A stretch of 64,000 nt of DNA from Granulicella paludicola (lineage in GTDB: Bacteria > Acidobacteriota > Terriglobia > Terriglobales > Acidobacteriaceae): positions 558,001-622,000 of the forward strand of contig NZ_JAGSYC010000025.1 of the NCBI RefSeq assembly GCF_025685545.1. Reading direction: 5' to 3'. Shown here piece by piece: positions 9,071-18,308 of the stretch. The notes beneath the pieces were generated by a model, which had not been told where the DNA came from, made no database searches, and was given only the letters and a program-made list of their open reading frames with translations. Made by a program: the position numbers and the translations under genes. The stretch's first letter is position 1, and the number at the start of each line of letters is the position of its first letter.

Positions 9071-10576
9071 ATGACGATTCCCGATATTTTGGAACAAAAT
9101 CAAATTATCCCTGACGGACAGCAGCAGAAAGCCGGTTCCGCGTCGCGACACGGTGGGCTTTCGGCACGGTTGTCGATCACGGTACTGCTGTGGGTGGTGC
9201 TGGATTATGTGTGTGCGCTGGCGTCGGGCCTGATCGCCTTTCGGATCCGCCAACATGCTCGGATTGCTCCGCTGTATCACGGCTTCCTCAATCATCAATT
9301 CTGGTTGAGCCTGCCTTTGATTTCGGTAGTGTATGTGGTGTTGTTTGGCCTGTATTTGATCGCGTTTGCACGCGTTTACGGGTTATATCGGGCGGCGGAT
9401 CACAGCAGCGGCCTGAATGAACAGCGGATGACGGTGCAAGCGGTGCTGACGGCGGGGCTGCTGCTGTGCGGTACGTTGTATGTGATGCGGGCGTATGCGG
9501 TGTCACGTATTGTGGTGGCGCTGACGCTGGTGCTGACGATGAGCGCGATGATGGTGCGCCGTTTCGTCTGGCGCAAGGTGCGGGAACGTCGGTTCCTGGA
9601 TGGGCGCGATGTACGCAATGTGCTAATCGTAGGCGAAGGCCGCGTGGCGGATGCGCTGCGTGAGCATTTGCAATCGTTGCCGTACATGGGCTTTCGCTTC
9701 AAGGGTTTCGTTTCGGTGGAGGGTGGCGGACACGGGACCGAGGTGGTAAGCGATGTGGAGAACTGTGTTGCGGTGGCGCGGTCCCTGTTTGTGGACGAGA
9801 TCTACTTTACGGCGGCAGTGGCGAAAGAAACGGTGGTTGCAGTCGTCGAGGAGGCACACGAAAACGGCATCGACGTGCGCATTGTGCCGGATATGTACGA
9901 CGGGTTGGCGTGGAACGCGCCGGTGGAGTATGTGGGACAGTTTCCGACGATTCCTCTGCATATGCGAGATTTTCCGCGCGGCGCATTCGTTTTGAAGCGC
10001 ATGATGGATGTCATTTTTGCGCTTATCGCGCTGATCCTTTGCTCGCCCGTAATGCTGGTGGTGGCACTGCTGATCAAGACGGAATCGGACGGGCCGATTC
10101 TTTATGCGGCCAAGCGCGTGGGTCGAAAAGGGCGCACGTTCAGCTGCTACAAGTTCCGCACGATGGTGAACAAGGCGGACAAGCTAAAGGCTTCGCTCGA
10201 ACACCGCAATGAGCGTGACGGCATCCTGTTCAAGATTACCGACGATCCACGTATTACGGCGACCGGTGCGTGGTTGCGGAAGTTTTCGCTCGATGAGTTG
10301 CCGCAGTTCTTCAACGTTCTGCTTGGGGATATGAGCATCGTTGGACCGCGGCCACCGTTGAGTTCCGAGGTCGCCAAGTACGATATCGCGCATCTTCGTC
10401 GATTGGATGTGCTGCCGGGCATCACCGGGCTGTGGCAGGTTCAGGCGCGGCAGAACCCTTCGTTCGATCAGTACATCTCGCTGGATACGGCGTACGTGGA
10501 GAACTGGAGCCTGCTGCTCGATCTGCAGATCATGCTGCGTACGGTTGGGGTGATTGTGAGCGGCACTGGAAGCTAA
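9071..10576 (+). CDS. Undecaprenyl-phosphate sugar phosphotransferase (WbaP/EpsL-like)
   Basis: 501 aa from ATG 9071; a TTG at 9038 would add 11 residues. Four N-terminal membrane helices (about residues 35-165) are followed by a Rossmann-like CoA-binding type domain and a C-terminal bacterial sugar transferase domain. That domain has the re-entrant helix after KRMMDVIFALIALILCSPVM, then RVGRKGRTFSCYKFRTM, FSLDELPQFFNVLLGDMS and VGPRPP. Such enzymes load the first sugar phosphate onto undecaprenyl phosphate for exopolysaccharide or O-antigen. No other glycan genes adjoin it, so it may feed a pathway encoded elsewhere. Confidence 0.9.
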   Translation: MTIPDILEQNQIIPDGQQQKAGSASRHGGLSARLSITVLLWVVLDYVCALASGLIAFRIRQHARIAPLYHGFLNHQFWLSLPLISVVYVVLFGLYLIAFARVYGLYRAADHSSGLNEQRMTVQAVLTAGLLLCGTLYVMRAYAVSRIVVALTLVLTMSAMMVRRFVWRKVRERRFLDGRDVRNVLIVGEGRVADALREHLQSLPYMGFRFKGFVSVEGGGHGTEVVSDVENCVAVARSLFVDEIYFTAAVAKETVVAVVEEAHENGIDVRIVPDMYDGLAWNAPVEYVGQFPTIPLHMRDFPRGAFVLKRMMDVIFALIALILCSPVMLVVALLIKTESDGPILYAAKRVGRKGRTFSCYKFRTMVNKADKLKASLEHRNERDGILFKITDDPRITATGAWLRKFSLDELPQFFNVLLGDMSIVGPRPPLSSEVAKYDIAHLRRLDVLPGITGLWQVQARQNPSFDQYISLDTAYVENWSLLLDLQIMLRTVGVIVSGTGS

Positions 10577-10639
10577 ACAAGAGGTCGTAGGGGACGGGAG
10601 TGGGGAGTAGAAGCCGCTCAGTTCCGATAGACTGGTTGT

Positions 10640-12307
10640 GTGCGGATAGCGCTGGCTCAAATCAATCCTACTGTCGGAGACTTTGCGGGGAACCTCGCGC
10701 TGATCTCTTCTTTTGTCGAACGGGCGGCGGCGCAAGGCGTCGATCTGGTGATGTTTCCTGAGCTTGCGACGTGTGGTTATCCTCCGGCAGATCTGCTGGA
10801 GAAAGAATCTTTTATCAAACAGGCGGAAGAGACGCTCGCTGCCGTGGCGGCTTTGACGCGCGGCGTGCGTCGACCGGCGATTCTGTGCGGATCGGTGATG
10901 CGCTGCGAGGCGGTGCGGGGCAAGCATGTGCGCAACGTGGCGGCCATGCTGGTCGACGGTGAGGTGCAGTCGGTGCAGCAGAAGATGCTGCTCCCGTTCT
11001 ATGACGTCTTCGATGAGCAGCGATATTTTGAGCCTGCGACGGAGCAGTCGCTGTGCGTGGTGAAGGGGCGCGCAGTGGCGGTTACCATCTGTGAGGACGC
11101 CTGGAACGACAAGATGTTCTGGCCGCGGCAGATGTATCCGGTGGACCCGATCGAGGAGCTGATGAGGCAGTGGTCGATACTGCCGCAGCCCTTGAGCGGG
11201 CATCGGCTGATTCTGAACATCTCTGCTTCGCCTTACTGGCATGACAAGGTCGAAGTCCGTCAGAAGATGCTGGGTGCGCTGGCTCAGCGGCATAACGCGA
11301 CGCTGGTGATGGTGAACCAGGTAGGCGCGAATGACAGCCTGGTGTTCGATGGCAGCTCGCTGGCGGTGGGGCCGGATGGCGCGGTGCTGGCCCAGGCGAG
11401 GAGCTTTGCGGAAGACCTGCTGGTGATCGATACAGAGGCACCGGCGAAGAGCGTGGTGGCCGTAGAGGATGAGATTGCGCTGACGTGGCAGGCGCTGGTG
11501 CTGGGAACGCGCGACTATGTGCGCAAGTGCGGCTTCAAGAAGGCTCTCGTCGGGCTGAGCGGCGGCATCGACTCGGCGCTGGTGGCTGCTATTGCGGTCG
11601 AGGCACTCGGAGCGGAGAACGTGCAGGGTGTGGGGATGCCGAGTGAGTTTTCTTCGACTGGTTCGGTCAGCGATGCGGAGATGCTGGCGAAGAACCTTGG
11701 TATCGCGTTTTCGATTCTGCCGATCCGCGAGATTTATACGCAATTCACGGGAGTGCTGGCTCCGGCGTTTGAGGGGACACCGTTCGGGCTGGCAGAGGAG
11801 AACCTGCAGCCGAGGATCCGGGGAAGCCTGTTGATGGCGTTGTCGAATAAGACGGGTGCTCTGGTGCTGACGACCGGGAACAAGAGCGAGATGGCTTGTG
11901 GGTATTGCACACTGTACGGCGACATGGTGGGCGCGCTGGCGGTGATTGCGGATGTGTATAAGACCGAGGTCTACGACCTGAGCCGATATGTGAATCGCGA
12001 ACGCGAGGTGATTCCGAGCGATACGCTGACGAAGCCGCCGTCGGCTGAGCTGCGGCCGGGGCAGAAGGACACGGACTCGCTGCCGCCGTACGAGGTGCTC
12101 GATCCGATTTTGAGAGCTTATATCGAAGAGTACGTTCCGGCGGAAGAGATTGCGGAGTCGCAGGACGTTGAGTTGGAGCTGGTGCGGAAGGTGATTCGGC
12201 TGGTCGAGATCAGCGAGTACAAGAGGCAGCAGGCGGCGCCTGTGCTGAAGGTTTCACGGAAGTCGTTTGGCATGGGAAGGCGTTTCCCGATCGCAGCCAG
12301 GCGTTAG
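10640..12307 (+). CDS. nadE: Glutamine-dependent NAD+ synthetase
   Basis: 555 aa from GTG 10640 (start sequence MRIALAQINPTVGDF). The N-terminal nitrilase-like glutaminase domain has its Glu in MFPELATCGYPP, Lys in VQQKMLLPFYDVFDE and Cys in TICEDAWND. The C-terminal synthetase domain has the PP-loop VGLSGGIDSALVAAIA and TTGNKSEMACGYCTLYGD. It converts deamido-NAD+ to NAD+ using ammonia tunnelled from glutamine. The length is typical of the two-domain bacterial form. Confidence 0.95.
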   Translation: MRIALAQINPTVGDFAGNLALISSFVERAAAQGVDLVMFPELATCGYPPADLLEKESFIKQAEETLAAVAALTRGVRRPAILCGSVMRCEAVRGKHVRNVAAMLVDGEVQSVQQKMLLPFYDVFDEQRYFEPATEQSLCVVKGRAVAVTICEDAWNDKMFWPRQMYPVDPIEELMRQWSILPQPLSGHRLILNISASPYWHDKVEVRQKMLGALAQRHNATLVMVNQVGANDSLVFDGSSLAVGPDGAVLAQARSFAEDLLVIDTEAPAKSVVAVEDEIALTWQALVLGTRDYVRKCGFKKALVGLSGGIDSALVAAIAVEALGAENVQGVGMPSEFSSTGSVSDAEMLAKNLGIAFSILPIREIYTQFTGVLAPAFEGTPFGLAEENLQPRIRGSLLMALSNKTGALVLTTGNKSEMACGYCTLYGDMVGALAVIADVYKTEVYDLSRYVNREREVIPSDTLTKPPSAELRPGQKDTDSLPPYEVLDPILRAYIEEYVPAEEIAESQDVELELVRKVIRLVEISEYKRQQAAPVLKVSRKSFGMGRRFPIAARR

Positions 12308-12356
12308 TTCGGAACGATCACAACTGGACGATCACAACAAAAGAAGGGTTGATGCA

Positions 12357-13355
12357 ATGAAGAGGATGAAGCAGTGGTTGCCGGCAGCGGCGTTGACGAT
12401 GATGTGTGCGGTTGCGGCGATGGCGCAGACCAGTGAAGTGGAGACTCCGAAGCCGCAGGCAAATGCACCTCAGGTGGCAGCTCCCGTGTTTCCAGCGGTC
12501 AATCCGAAAAACTTCACGGCGCCCTCGCCGACTGCGGATGAGGTTAACTCTTTTCTGAAGTCGATGTGGGGTTATGACGAGAACCGCAAGTGGGAGGTGG
12601 CTGCAATCCTGAAGACGTCGGCGCCGGGTGTGGCGAAGGTGGTTGTATTTGTGTCGGAGGCGGGACAGGCGAGCGCGAAGACGACCGTCTTCTTTACGAC
12701 TCCCGACGGCAAGCATGCGATCGCCGACCAAGTGATTGACTTCGGTGCGCAGCCATTTGCGGAGACTCGCAAGAAGTTGCAGGATGCTGCGGACGGCCCG
12801 GCGCAGGGCGCTACCGGGAAGGAGCTGCTGTTGGTGGAGTTTGCTGATCTGCAGTGCCCGCATTGCAAGGAGGCTCAGGGAGCAATGGCGAACCTGGCGA
12901 AGGATTTCCCGCAGGCGCGTATTGTGTACCAGAACTTCCCCTTGCCCGAGGTGCATCCGTTCGCGTTCCGCGCAGCTGCCGAAGGCCTGTGTGTGCGCAA
13001 GGCGAAGGGCGATGCGGCGTTCTTTACCTACGCGGCTGCGGTGTATGACAAGCAGGCGTCTCTGACACCGGAGCTGGCGGACAAGACGCTGGCCGACGCG
13101 GTGACGGCTGCCGGTGGCGATCCAGCTGCGGCTGCGACGTGCGCTGCGACCGAGGCGACGAAGCAGGTGGTGACGGCTTCGATCGAGCTTGGCAAATCTG
13201 TAGGTGTGGACCAGACGCCCACGCTTTTCGTCAATGGTCATGCTTTGCCGATGAACGCGCTGCCGTATGAGACGCTGCGGAAGATCGTGGCTTATCAGGC
13301 TGGTCTGGATGGAGTTACGGTTCACTTGCAACCGATGCTCGGTACTCTGAAGTAA
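12357..13355 (+). CDS. Secreted DsbA-like thiol oxidoreductase
   Basis: 332 aa from ATG 12357, preceded by AAGAAGG. A signal peptide (AAALTMMCAVAAMAQ) is followed by an unusual N-terminal domain (about residues 40-150) unlike thioredoxin. The DsbA-fold domain then carries CPHC in EFADLQCPHCKEAQG and the cis-Pro loop VDQTPTLFVNG, with extra cysteines at GLCVRK and ATCAAT. DsbA/DsbG-type proteins oxidise or isomerise disulfides in the periplasm. Membrane DsbB-like partners are not in the window. The N-terminal domain may control substrate choice or dimerisation, as in DsbC/DsbG; that is inference. Confidence 0.85.
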   Translation: MKRMKQWLPAAALTMMCAVAAMAQTSEVETPKPQANAPQVAAPVFPAVNPKNFTAPSPTADEVNSFLKSMWGYDENRKWEVAAILKTSAPGVAKVVVFVSEAGQASAKTTVFFTTPDGKHAIADQVIDFGAQPFAETRKKLQDAADGPAQGATGKELLLVEFADLQCPHCKEAQGAMANLAKDFPQARIVYQNFPLPEVHPFAFRAAAEGLCVRKAKGDAAFFTYAAAVYDKQASLTPELADKTLADAVTAAGGDPAAAATCAATEATKQVVTASIELGKSVGVDQTPTLFVNGHALPMNALPYETLRKIVAYQAGLDGVTVHLQPMLGTLK

Positions 13356-13387
13356 GGCCGGGAAGTAAGAGCGAGGAAGCTGAAACT

Positions 13388-14155
13388 ATGAGGATTGTTG
13401 TACTTTCGCCGCATCGGGATGATGCCGCGCTCGCACTCGGATTGACCATCGGCGCGTGGCTCGAACAGGGCCACGCGGTCGAGGTGATGAACGTTTTTTC
13501 GCGCACGGAACAGGCTCCCTTTTCGGATGTCGACTCGCTGCATGGCAACGACCGTGTGTCGTTTGCGACGGCGGTACGCAAGCGGGAGGATGAGTCGTGG
13601 GTGAAACTCTACCAGGGACTGCCGGGCAGGGGCAGGGTGACGTTGTCGGAACTAAACCTGAAGGATGCGCCGTTGCGGCTGCACTGCGGGGTCGATGAGG
13701 TCTTCCGCGAGCCTGAACCGACGGAGAAGGTGGTGCTGAAGATCAAGCGCGCGCTGGAGCAGTCGCGCGCTGCGGTATTGGTGCTGCCACTGGGTGTGGG
13801 GGGGCATGTCGATCACCTGACGGTGCGACAGCTGGCTTTACCGGCGGATATGAATGTGACGCCGGTGGCGTTCTATGAGGATCAGCCTTACTCTGCACTG
13901 GAGCCTGCGAAGGTGGAGGTGGCGGTGCAGGAAGGTGCTCTGGCAGCTGGTGCTCCGCTTCAGGCGTGGTTTGCCGCGGAGCCGCCTGCGGATATGGCGG
14001 CCGCGATCAAGCGCAAGCGCCGGATGGCGCTTTGTTATGACTCGCAGTATGAAGACGCGACGGCGGATACGATTGCGGAATACAGTGCGCAGTATGAAGG
14101 GCGCGAGCGGCTTTGGACGAATGCTGCGTGGCGAGCGACGAGCTTCGTGCGTTAG
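13388..14155 (+). CDS. PIG-L family deacetylase, divergent metal motif
   Basis: 255 aa. The N-terminus MRIVVLSPHRDDAALALG corresponds to the PIG-L/LmbE zinc site, normally AHPDDE. The His and both Asp residues are kept but the final Glu is Ala. A second motif, GGHVDHLTVRQ, keeps the HxDH zinc ligands. The family removes N-acetyl groups from amino sugars. No signal peptide is seen, so the substrate is cytoplasmic. It lies 32 nt after the DsbA-like gene and ends at the long terminator at 14176-14234. Confidence 0.82.
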   Translation: MRIVVLSPHRDDAALALGLTIGAWLEQGHAVEVMNVFSRTEQAPFSDVDSLHGNDRVSFATAVRKREDESWVKLYQGLPGRGRVTLSELNLKDAPLRLHCGVDEVFREPEPTEKVVLKIKRALEQSRAAVLVLPLGVGGHVDHLTVRQLALPADMNVTPVAFYEDQPYSALEPAKVEVAVQEGALAAGAPLQAWFAAEPPADMAAAIKRKRRMALCYDSQYEDATADTIAEYSAQYEGRERLWTNAAWRATSFVR

Positions 14156-14175
14156 TTCTGTGATGCGAAGGCCTA

Positions 14176-14234
14176 AACGACGATGGCCCATGAGATTCAG
14201 CCGTGAAGGCGACGTCTCGTGGGCCATCGTCGTT
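14176..14234. terminator. Long inverted repeat between convergent genes
   Basis: Twenty-base arms (AACGACGATGGCCCATGAGA and its near-perfect complement, one mismatch) enclose a 19-nt loop. It sits between the rightward PIG-L gene and the leftward secreted-protein gene and can act in both directions. Confidence 0.75.
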
Positions 14235-14253
14235 GCTCAGGTGGTTCTTGGCC

Positions 14254-15255
14254 TTACGGCTCGATCAGGCGCCGCAGGTGAAAGAGGCGTTCGCGTTCGA
14301 TCTGAGTGACGACAGCGTCGCCGGAGAGCTGTGGGTTGACGACGGCTTCGAAGGCGCGCCACTCGTCTCGGTACTTGATCCAGGCGGCTTGAGTTTCCTG
14401 CACACCTGCCGGCGTGATGGTGGTGCCGCGCAGGGTGCTTTCGCCCTTCGGGCCGGCGAGGATGTCGTAGTTCTTAACGACGAGGGCATCGACGGTGGCT
14501 GCGGTGGTGGGCTGTGCGTAGTCGGGTTTGGCGAAGAGGGTGAAGTCGCTGACGAACTGGCCGCGAATCTTGTCTTCTTCCTGCAACTGACGGGCCCAGC
14601 CGGTGAGGCCGCTTTGATCGACCTCGTTTTTCAAGCGGGCTGTCTCGAAGGCACCCTCGGCAGTTTGTAGACCCTTGAAGGCTTCCTGGCCAGCGGGAGT
14701 GAGCTTGTCGACGTAGGCTACGAGGTTGTCATAGCGACGGGCATCATGAACGCGGAGCAGCACGGCGGCGCACCAGCCGTAGGTCTGGCCGGTGGTGGCG
14801 GTGGTGCATAGGTCAAACTTCGGCGGGCTCTGCGGATTGGCGGCGATCTTATCGATGACCTTTAGGCGAGCGAGAATTTCAGCTTCGCTGGCCTGCTTGT
14901 TTTCGCAGACGAAGCGGCGGGCGACGTCGAGATCGCGCGGCACGCCTTCGCCGTTGGCGTAGACGACGCTGAGGACGCCGGGGCCTGTGAAGAGGCTGCC
15001 GTCTTTATCGACGTGCTGGATGCGCTCGATCAGGGCGCAGGAGCGAGCGGCGACGGGATCTTTGGCGCGGCCAATGCCGAAGTAGAAGGCGGTGGAGTCG
15101 CAGTCGGGCTGGATGCGCGGATCAAGACCACCATCGAAGGGCTTCGCCAAAGCGTCACCGCACTCGGGTGGCGGCGCGACAGCAGGCGTATCCGTTTGAG
15201 CAACAGAGGCAAGAGGAAGGGCCAGCAGTGCGGCAACGATCAGAAAGTTTCTCAT
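14254..15255 (-). CDS. Secreted protein with Sel1-like and LprI-like parts
   Basis: 333 aa with a signal peptide (MRNFLIVAALLALPLASVAQ). The segment after residue 60 has a Sel1-like repeat feel (VVYANGEGVPRDLDVARRF) with paired cysteines (CGDALA, DCDST, SCALIE, FVCEN, DLCTTA, GWCAAV). The C-terminal 80 residues (AAWIKYRDEWRAFEAVV ... TQIERERLFHLRRLIE) resemble the DUF1311/LprI domain, first linked to inhibition of lysozyme. An envelope protein that protects peptidoglycan or senses the envelope is possible, but the function is not established by the sequence. Confidence 0.7.
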   Translation of the reverse strand: MRNFLIVAALLALPLASVAQTDTPAVAPPPECGDALAKPFDGGLDPRIQPDCDSTAFYFGIGRAKDPVAARSCALIERIQHVDKDGSLFTGPGVLSVVYANGEGVPRDLDVARRFVCENKQASEAEILARLKVIDKIAANPQSPPKFDLCTTATTGQTYGWCAAVLLRVHDARRYDNLVAYVDKLTPAGQEAFKGLQTAEGAFETARLKNEVDQSGLTGWARQLQEEDKIRGQFVSDFTLFAKPDYAQPTTAATVDALVVKNYDILAGPKGESTLRGTTITPAGVQETQAAWIKYRDEWRAFEAVVNPQLSGDAVVTQIERERLFHLRRLIEP

Positions 15256-15440
15256 GATGTCCGTATTCTAACTGCCGTTGTTGCGTTACGTGCCAGAGGA
15301 CGGAAGTCATGGTGCAGTTTGTGAGGCATTGATTTTGAAAAAGGAGTGCCGGTCTAAATAAGGACCTGCAACTGGCCGATAGAAGCTTCGAGGCCCTGTC
15401 AGCAAACAAACGGCCATTTGAAGGCAGGGAGGACACACCT

Positions 15441-15890
15441 ATGTCTGTGGCAGGTATTTCAGGCAGTCTTACGGATGCGACCTCGTTGACGAGCGCGGAG
15501 CAAATTGCCAATGAGTTCAACTAACTGGGCAAAGACCTAAAGTCGGGGAACCTCTCAGCGGCGCAGTCGGACTTTGTCACGCTGCAGCGGGACCTACAGC
15601 ACGCCTCAGCGACGGCTTCGAGCTTGAGCGGAGTCTCCGGACATCGCCACCACCGTCACCACGCGGATAGCGACAGCATTCAGATGAGCAGCACGGATTC
15701 CAGCAGCAGTCAGACGGGTACAACGAGCGAGCTCCTGAAGCAGCTGGGCCAGGAACTGCAAGCGGGAACCTTGAGTGGGGCTCAGCAGGTATTCGGCGCG
15801 CTGCAGTCGGATTTGCAGCAGGCGAGCACAGCCAGAAGCGGAGCTTTACAGGCTGAGGGGAGTCAGTCGACGATCTTCGTGAGAGGGTAA
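15441..15890 (+). pseudogene. Two-repeat secreted-type protein interrupted by one in-frame stop
   Basis: A single reading frame runs from ATG 15441 (upstream GGGAGG) to TAA 15890, but an ochre codon at 15522-15524 interrupts it. Before the stop the peptide ends ANEFN; just after it continues LGKDLKSGNLSAAQSDF, then a His-rich linker (GHRHHRHH), then LGQELQAGTLSGAQQVF. The two halves are the same repeat (LGxxLxxGxLSxAQxxFxxLQxDLQxAS). The stop stands exactly where the second copy has Gln (KQLGQ), so one CAA-to-TAA change explains it. A shorter product from TTG 15624 is possible but lacks a visible ribosome site. Function is unknown; proteins with this repeat seem common in this phylum. Confidence 0.75.
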
Positions 15891-15923
15891 CGCGTAAGTC
15901 GCTTATTTGAGTAGAGACGACAA

Positions 15924-15955
15924 AGCCGCTCCGAAAGGGGCGGCTGTTTCATTTA
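15924..15955 (+). terminator. Intrinsic terminator after the interrupted repeat gene
   Basis: AGCCGCTCC and GGGGCGGCT form a 9-bp stem (one G-T pair) with a GAAA tetraloop, followed by GTTTCATTT. It lies 33 nt after the rightward stop and abuts the 3' end of the opposing tRNA-Cys gene. Confidence 0.75.
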
Positions 15956-16030
15956 TGGAGGCGCGGGTCGGGATCGAACCGACGCATAAAGGTTTTGCAG
16001 ACCTCTCCCTTACCACTTGGGTACCGCGCC
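15956..16030 (-). tRNA. tRNA-Cys (GCA)
   Basis: On the minus strand the acceptor GGCGCGG pairs with CCGCGCC. The anticodon loop is CTGCAAA (anticodon GCA), the T-loop is GTTCGATCC, and the CCA end is encoded. It lies 58 nt downstream of tRNA-Gly and is probably co-transcribed with it. Confidence 0.95.
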
Positions 16031-16088
16031 CCTTGGGAAACTGAACATCGCTAGCAGTTCTCTCCGGGCGTTGAAGAAGAGAAGGTTT

Positions 16089-16163
16089 TGGAGCGGGAGA
16101 CCGGGGTCGAACCGGCGACATCTTCCTTGGCAAGGAAGCACTCTACCACTGAGCTACTCCCGC
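16089..16163 (-). tRNA. tRNA-Gly (GCC)
   Basis: On the minus strand GCGGGAG pairs with CTCCCGC. The D-loop is AGCTCAGTGGTAGAG, the anticodon stem-loop CTTCCTTGCCAAGGAAG gives anticodon GCC, the T-loop is GGTTCGACC, and CCA is encoded. It is the first gene of the two-tRNA unit. Confidence 0.95.
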
Positions 16164-16177
16164 CCTGCCACTCTTTG

Positions 16178-16206
16178 AATATATCGAGTCTTGCGAGGTT
16201 TTGCAA
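16178..16206 (-). promoter_or_regulatory. Sigma-70 type promoter for the tRNA pair
   Basis: On the minus strand TTGCAA, a 17-nt spacer and TATATT end 14 nt before the 5' end of tRNA-Gly, the expected placing for a tRNA promoter. Confidence 0.7.
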
Positions 16207-16278
16207 TCCCTTGGGGTGGCATCACACAGTGCAAAACTGAGAAAACAAAGCTATAGGGAGAAATTATTTGGTGCTGAG

Positions 16279-18279
16279 TTACTGAGCGGTCGACTCGGTA
16301 TGGATTGCAGCCAGAGGCTTGCTGTTGAAGTGTGGCGCGCCGGCGCGGACGATGTGAGGCGTGATGGTGAGGACAAACTCGTCGGTGTCGACCTCTTTGG
16401 CCTTGTCGGTGCCTTGAAAGCCGGGGAGTTCACTAAGGCCGGGGAGGCCGTCGATGGAGCGGATCTCCTGCTTGGTGACGAGTTGTGCGAGCAGGGCGGT
16501 CTTGCCAACGGGGATAGTGATAGTCGAGGCCAGCGCCCGATCGTTGAGGATTGGAATGCTGTTCAGCGAGGAGCCGCCGAGGGCTTCGAGCTTCATGTCG
16601 AGTTTGAGGCTGATGTCGTCGCCACGCAGGACGGTGGGCGTCATCTTCAGGGTGATGCCGAGGTCTTCAAACTGAAATTGCGGAACGCTCGCCTGGGTGC
16701 TGGCGAGCAGACTGGAGAGAGCGCTGCTGACGCTGGTACCCGCGGAGGTGAGTCCGGCGAGCTGGGAGGCAAGAGAGCTGCTGATGCCGGAGCTGTAGGT
16801 ACCGGTGATGACGGGATAGCGCGAGCCTGCGCGGAAGTTGACGGGCTGGCCGTTGCCTGCGCGGATCTGGATGGCGTCCAGCAGGCGGGAGTCCGAGGTG
16901 TTGAGCGCGAGATTGAAGCTGGAGTTAGAGCCAAGATAAAGGCCGGAGAAGGCGAGGCCGCCACCGAAGGTCCCCAGCAGGCCGGTGAATTGTGTCGAGT
17001 TGGAGAGCGTTCCCGAGGCGACGAGAAATCCGATCTCCTGGAGTTCCTGCTGCAGAGTGGAACCGGTCAGCTTCAAAAGACCTTCGGAGATGGCCTCGCT
17101 GAGGAGTGACTGATTGGCGGTGATGAGCGATTCGGCTTCAGCAGCGATGCTGATGACACCGGCTGAGCTGGGCAGGATGGCTCCGATGTCGTTCTTGCGC
17201 GTGTTGGTGATCTCGTACAGGTTCACATCGAAGAGGATGTCGGTGCCGCCATCGGCCATGTCGGTATAGACGGCGTTGACGAGCTTGAGCGATTCGACAT
17301 CGCCGCGTAAAAGAATGAAGCCGCTGCTGGAGCTGGCCGTGACCTGCTTCACGTCGAAGATGTTGCGAGCCACGTTGGCGAGCTCGGTCATCTGTTCCTG
17401 CGAGTAGCCGGGGAGGTAGACCGTCTCTTCGACAAGCGGCTGGAACTCCTGCCGGTACTCGGGTGTGTCCTTGATGAGGAGCACCTGCTTTGTCTGGACC
17501 GGGACGGCAAAGGTGTGGGTGAGGCTCTGTGCAATGCGGGTAGCGTCGTCGAAGTTCACATTGTCGACATCAATCGGGACGCTGCCGCCGCTGCCGACGG
17601 AGGAGTCGAAGATCGGGGTGATGCCGTAGGCCTGGTAGATGTCCTGCAGAAGACCGCGGGTGTCCCGTTGGGAGTGAAAGCTGTGGGTGTCTTTCTTGTG
17701 ATCGAGCTGGATGGGGCCGCCGAGGGTGGAGGCGACGAAGTCTGCGCGGAGAGGTTGGGGGGTGGCGGTAGGCTTGGAGGCTGCGCCGAAGTGCTGCGCG
17801 ACGATGGGGTCATCCGGAGTGAGCTTGCGCGCTTCTTCGAGCAGTGTGTCGGACTTTGCAGAGTCGCCGCGCTGCAGGGCGGCGGCTGCGAGGTGTACCA
17901 GCTGCGAGCTGCGGCTCTGTTTTGCAATGATGAGGGCCAGAGCGTAGTCGCGGTTGCCGGGGTTTAGCTGGGAGGCGCGCTGGAAGCTTATGACAGCAGC
18001 GCCGAGGTCTTCCTGCTTCGTCTGCTTGATGCCGAGTAGGTACAGGTCGTCGGCTTCACGGGTTTGCTTCGCGGAGATCTGCGGATAGGTTGGGGTGGTG
18101 TCGGGGGCGACGGGCTCAGGCTGGGGAGGTGAGGTGAGTGCGCCAGCAGGCACACTTACAGGTGCGTCCGCAGGATTGGCCTGCGCGAACACGGGAGTCG
18201 CCGCGCACAGGACACCTGCCGTGCAGAGAAGTTGCAGGGCGCTACGGTACGGGCTGCGATGTGTGTGTCGGCGGAGCAT
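16279..18279 (-). CDS. Secretin (GspD/PilQ-like outer-membrane channel protein)
   Basis: 666 aa with a signal peptide ending PVFAQA. A TPR-like segment (about residues 70-165: YLLGIKQTKQEDLGAAVISF, LNPGNRDYALALI) precedes ring-building N domains (NVNFDDATRIAQSL, SSSGFILLRGDVESLKLVN). The C-terminal secretin barrel has SRYPVITGTYSSG, FEDLGITLKMTPTVLRGDD and VTKQEIRSIDGLPGLSELPG. Secretins form the outer-membrane gate of type II secretion or type IV pili. The TPR start and the Ser/Gly/Leu-rich gate region are typical of acidobacterial forms. No other secretion subunits are adjacent; a Fis-type gene is directly upstream. Confidence 0.88.
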   Translation of the reverse strand: MLRRHTHRSPYRSALQLLCTAGVLCAATPVFAQANPADAPVSVPAGALTSPPQPEPVAPDTTPTYPQISAKQTREADDLYLLGIKQTKQEDLGAAVISFQRASQLNPGNRDYALALIIAKQSRSSQLVHLAAAALQRGDSAKSDTLLEEARKLTPDDPIVAQHFGAASKPTATPQPLRADFVASTLGGPIQLDHKKDTHSFHSQRDTRGLLQDIYQAYGITPIFDSSVGSGGSVPIDVDNVNFDDATRIAQSLTHTFAVPVQTKQVLLIKDTPEYRQEFQPLVEETVYLPGYSQEQMTELANVARNIFDVKQVTASSSSGFILLRGDVESLKLVNAVYTDMADGGTDILFDVNLYEITNTRKNDIGAILPSSAGVISIAAEAESLITANQSLLSEAISEGLLKLTGSTLQQELQEIGFLVASGTLSNSTQFTGLLGTFGGGLAFSGLYLGSNSSFNLALNTSDSRLLDAIQIRAGNGQPVNFRAGSRYPVITGTYSSGISSSLASQLAGLTSAGTSVSSALSSLLASTQASVPQFQFEDLGITLKMTPTVLRGDDISLKLDMKLEALGGSSLNSIPILNDRALASTITIPVGKTALLAQLVTKQEIRSIDGLPGLSELPGFQGTDKAKEVDTDEFVLTITPHIVRAGAPHFNSKPLAAIHTESTAQ

Positions 18280-18308
18280 TCTCTGCCATGTTAGACGAAG
18301 CGAAGGCG

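Noticed and set aside
10184-11743. 519-codon open frame on the minus strand
   Set aside because: Antisense shadow of the sugar transferase and nadE genes; the translation is Arg/His-rich with no domain, while both sense frames have complete catalytic motifs.
12318-13331. 337-codon minus-strand frame
   Set aside because: Antisense to the DsbA-like gene; composition is shadow-like (RHRLR) and the sense frame has signal peptide, CPHC and cis-Pro.
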